Shown in pieces: positions 4,860-5,036 of a stretch of 5,036 nucleotides of DNA. Each line of letters opens with the position of its first letter. The stretch's first letter is position 1. Source of the stretch: CAYPOY01 sp964412395 (lineage in GTDB: Bacteria; Chloroflexota; Anaerolineae; B4-G1). A model generated the notes under the pieces. That model saw only the letters and a list, made by a program, of their open reading frames with translations. It had not been told where the DNA came from and searched no databases. The translations under genes and the position numbers were made by a program. Where the stretch lies: contig CAYPOY010000361.1 of assembly GCA_964412395.1 (NCBI GenBank), positions 1 to 5,036 on the forward strand, in the 5' to 3' direction.

Positions 4860-5036
4860 CGCAATACAAGTATCTGCTGGAAGAGAAAGACTTGCCTACC
4901 CATTGGTACAACGTGATCCCGGACATGAAGACGCCGCCACCTCCGTACCGGCATCCAGTGACGCTGGAACTGATGACGCCTGACGACCTGGCGCCGGTCT
5001 TCCCCCAGGCGCTGATCATGCAAGAGGCGAGCCAGG
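4856..5036 (+). CDS. trpB: Tryptophan synthase beta chain, TrpB2 type (5' part only)
   Basis: The enzyme joins indole and serine to tryptophan using pyridoxal phosphate. Only the first 60 residues are in the window; the frame is open to the edge. They match the N-terminal extension typical of the long TrpB2 class rather than TrpB1: YKYLLEEKDLPTHWYNVIPD, then a proline-rich TPPPPYRHP, then LMTPDDLAPVFPQALIMQE. The pyridoxal-lysine region lies beyond the end, so catalytic residues cannot be checked. AAGGAGG at 4842-4848, seven bases before ATG 4856, sets the start. Position after trpS and the ATPase under the Trp T-box supports a tryptophan role. TrpB2 proteins are often encoded apart from trpA and may salvage free indole or serve as a second synthase; which applies here is unknown. 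Confidence 0.88.
   Translation, partial: MTQYKYLLEEKDLPTHWYNVIPDMKTPPPPYRHPVTLELMTPDDLAPVFPQALIMQEASQ

Overview
The window looks like a moderately high-GC bacterial chromosome. Chloroflexota is the best guess, inferred from the mix of a T-box-controlled trp locus, a TrpB2-type tryptophan synthase, a cas6/CARF pair, and intergenic families of the ATCCGTG and CCTTCGACAGGCTCAGG kind. No 16S or other taxonomic marker is present, so this is inference only. Two gene groups diverge from an intergenic region at about 1879-2233.

Leftward (minus strand): a sigma70-type promoter (TTGACT-17-TATACT, 2057-2085) reads through a leader of roughly 170 nt into cas6 (1057-1878). Abutting it with no gap is a gene (196-1056) fusing an NE0113-type CARF domain to a C-terminal LuxR/GerE helix-turn-helix. 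This is the most unusual object here: its architecture predicts a transcription factor gated by cyclic oligonucleotide, co-expressed with the crRNA-processing nuclease. A perfect 10-bp palindrome inside the cas6 promoter spacer is a candidate operator. No CRISPR array or interference gene is visible. Past the operon (1-195) lie a duplicated hairpin and an ATCCGTG repeat cluster.

Rightward (plus strand): a consensus-like promoter (TTGACA-17-GATAAT) drives a classical thioredoxin (2234-2560). Two bases after its stop begins another strong promoter (TTGACA-17-TATACT), followed by a complete T-box leader with specifier UGG (Trp), acceptor-binding bulge UGGC (matching the G73 discriminator of tRNA-Trp), an antiterminator and an overlapping intrinsic terminator. 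It controls trpS (2999-3991), then an ABC/AAA-type ATPase (4043-4759), then a TrpB2-type tryptophan synthase beta chain (from 4856, cut by the window end). The logic is that uncharged tRNA-Trp raises both its charging enzyme and a tryptophan-producing enzyme, with an unexplained ATPase between them.

All inferences come from reading the sequence; no database search was run.
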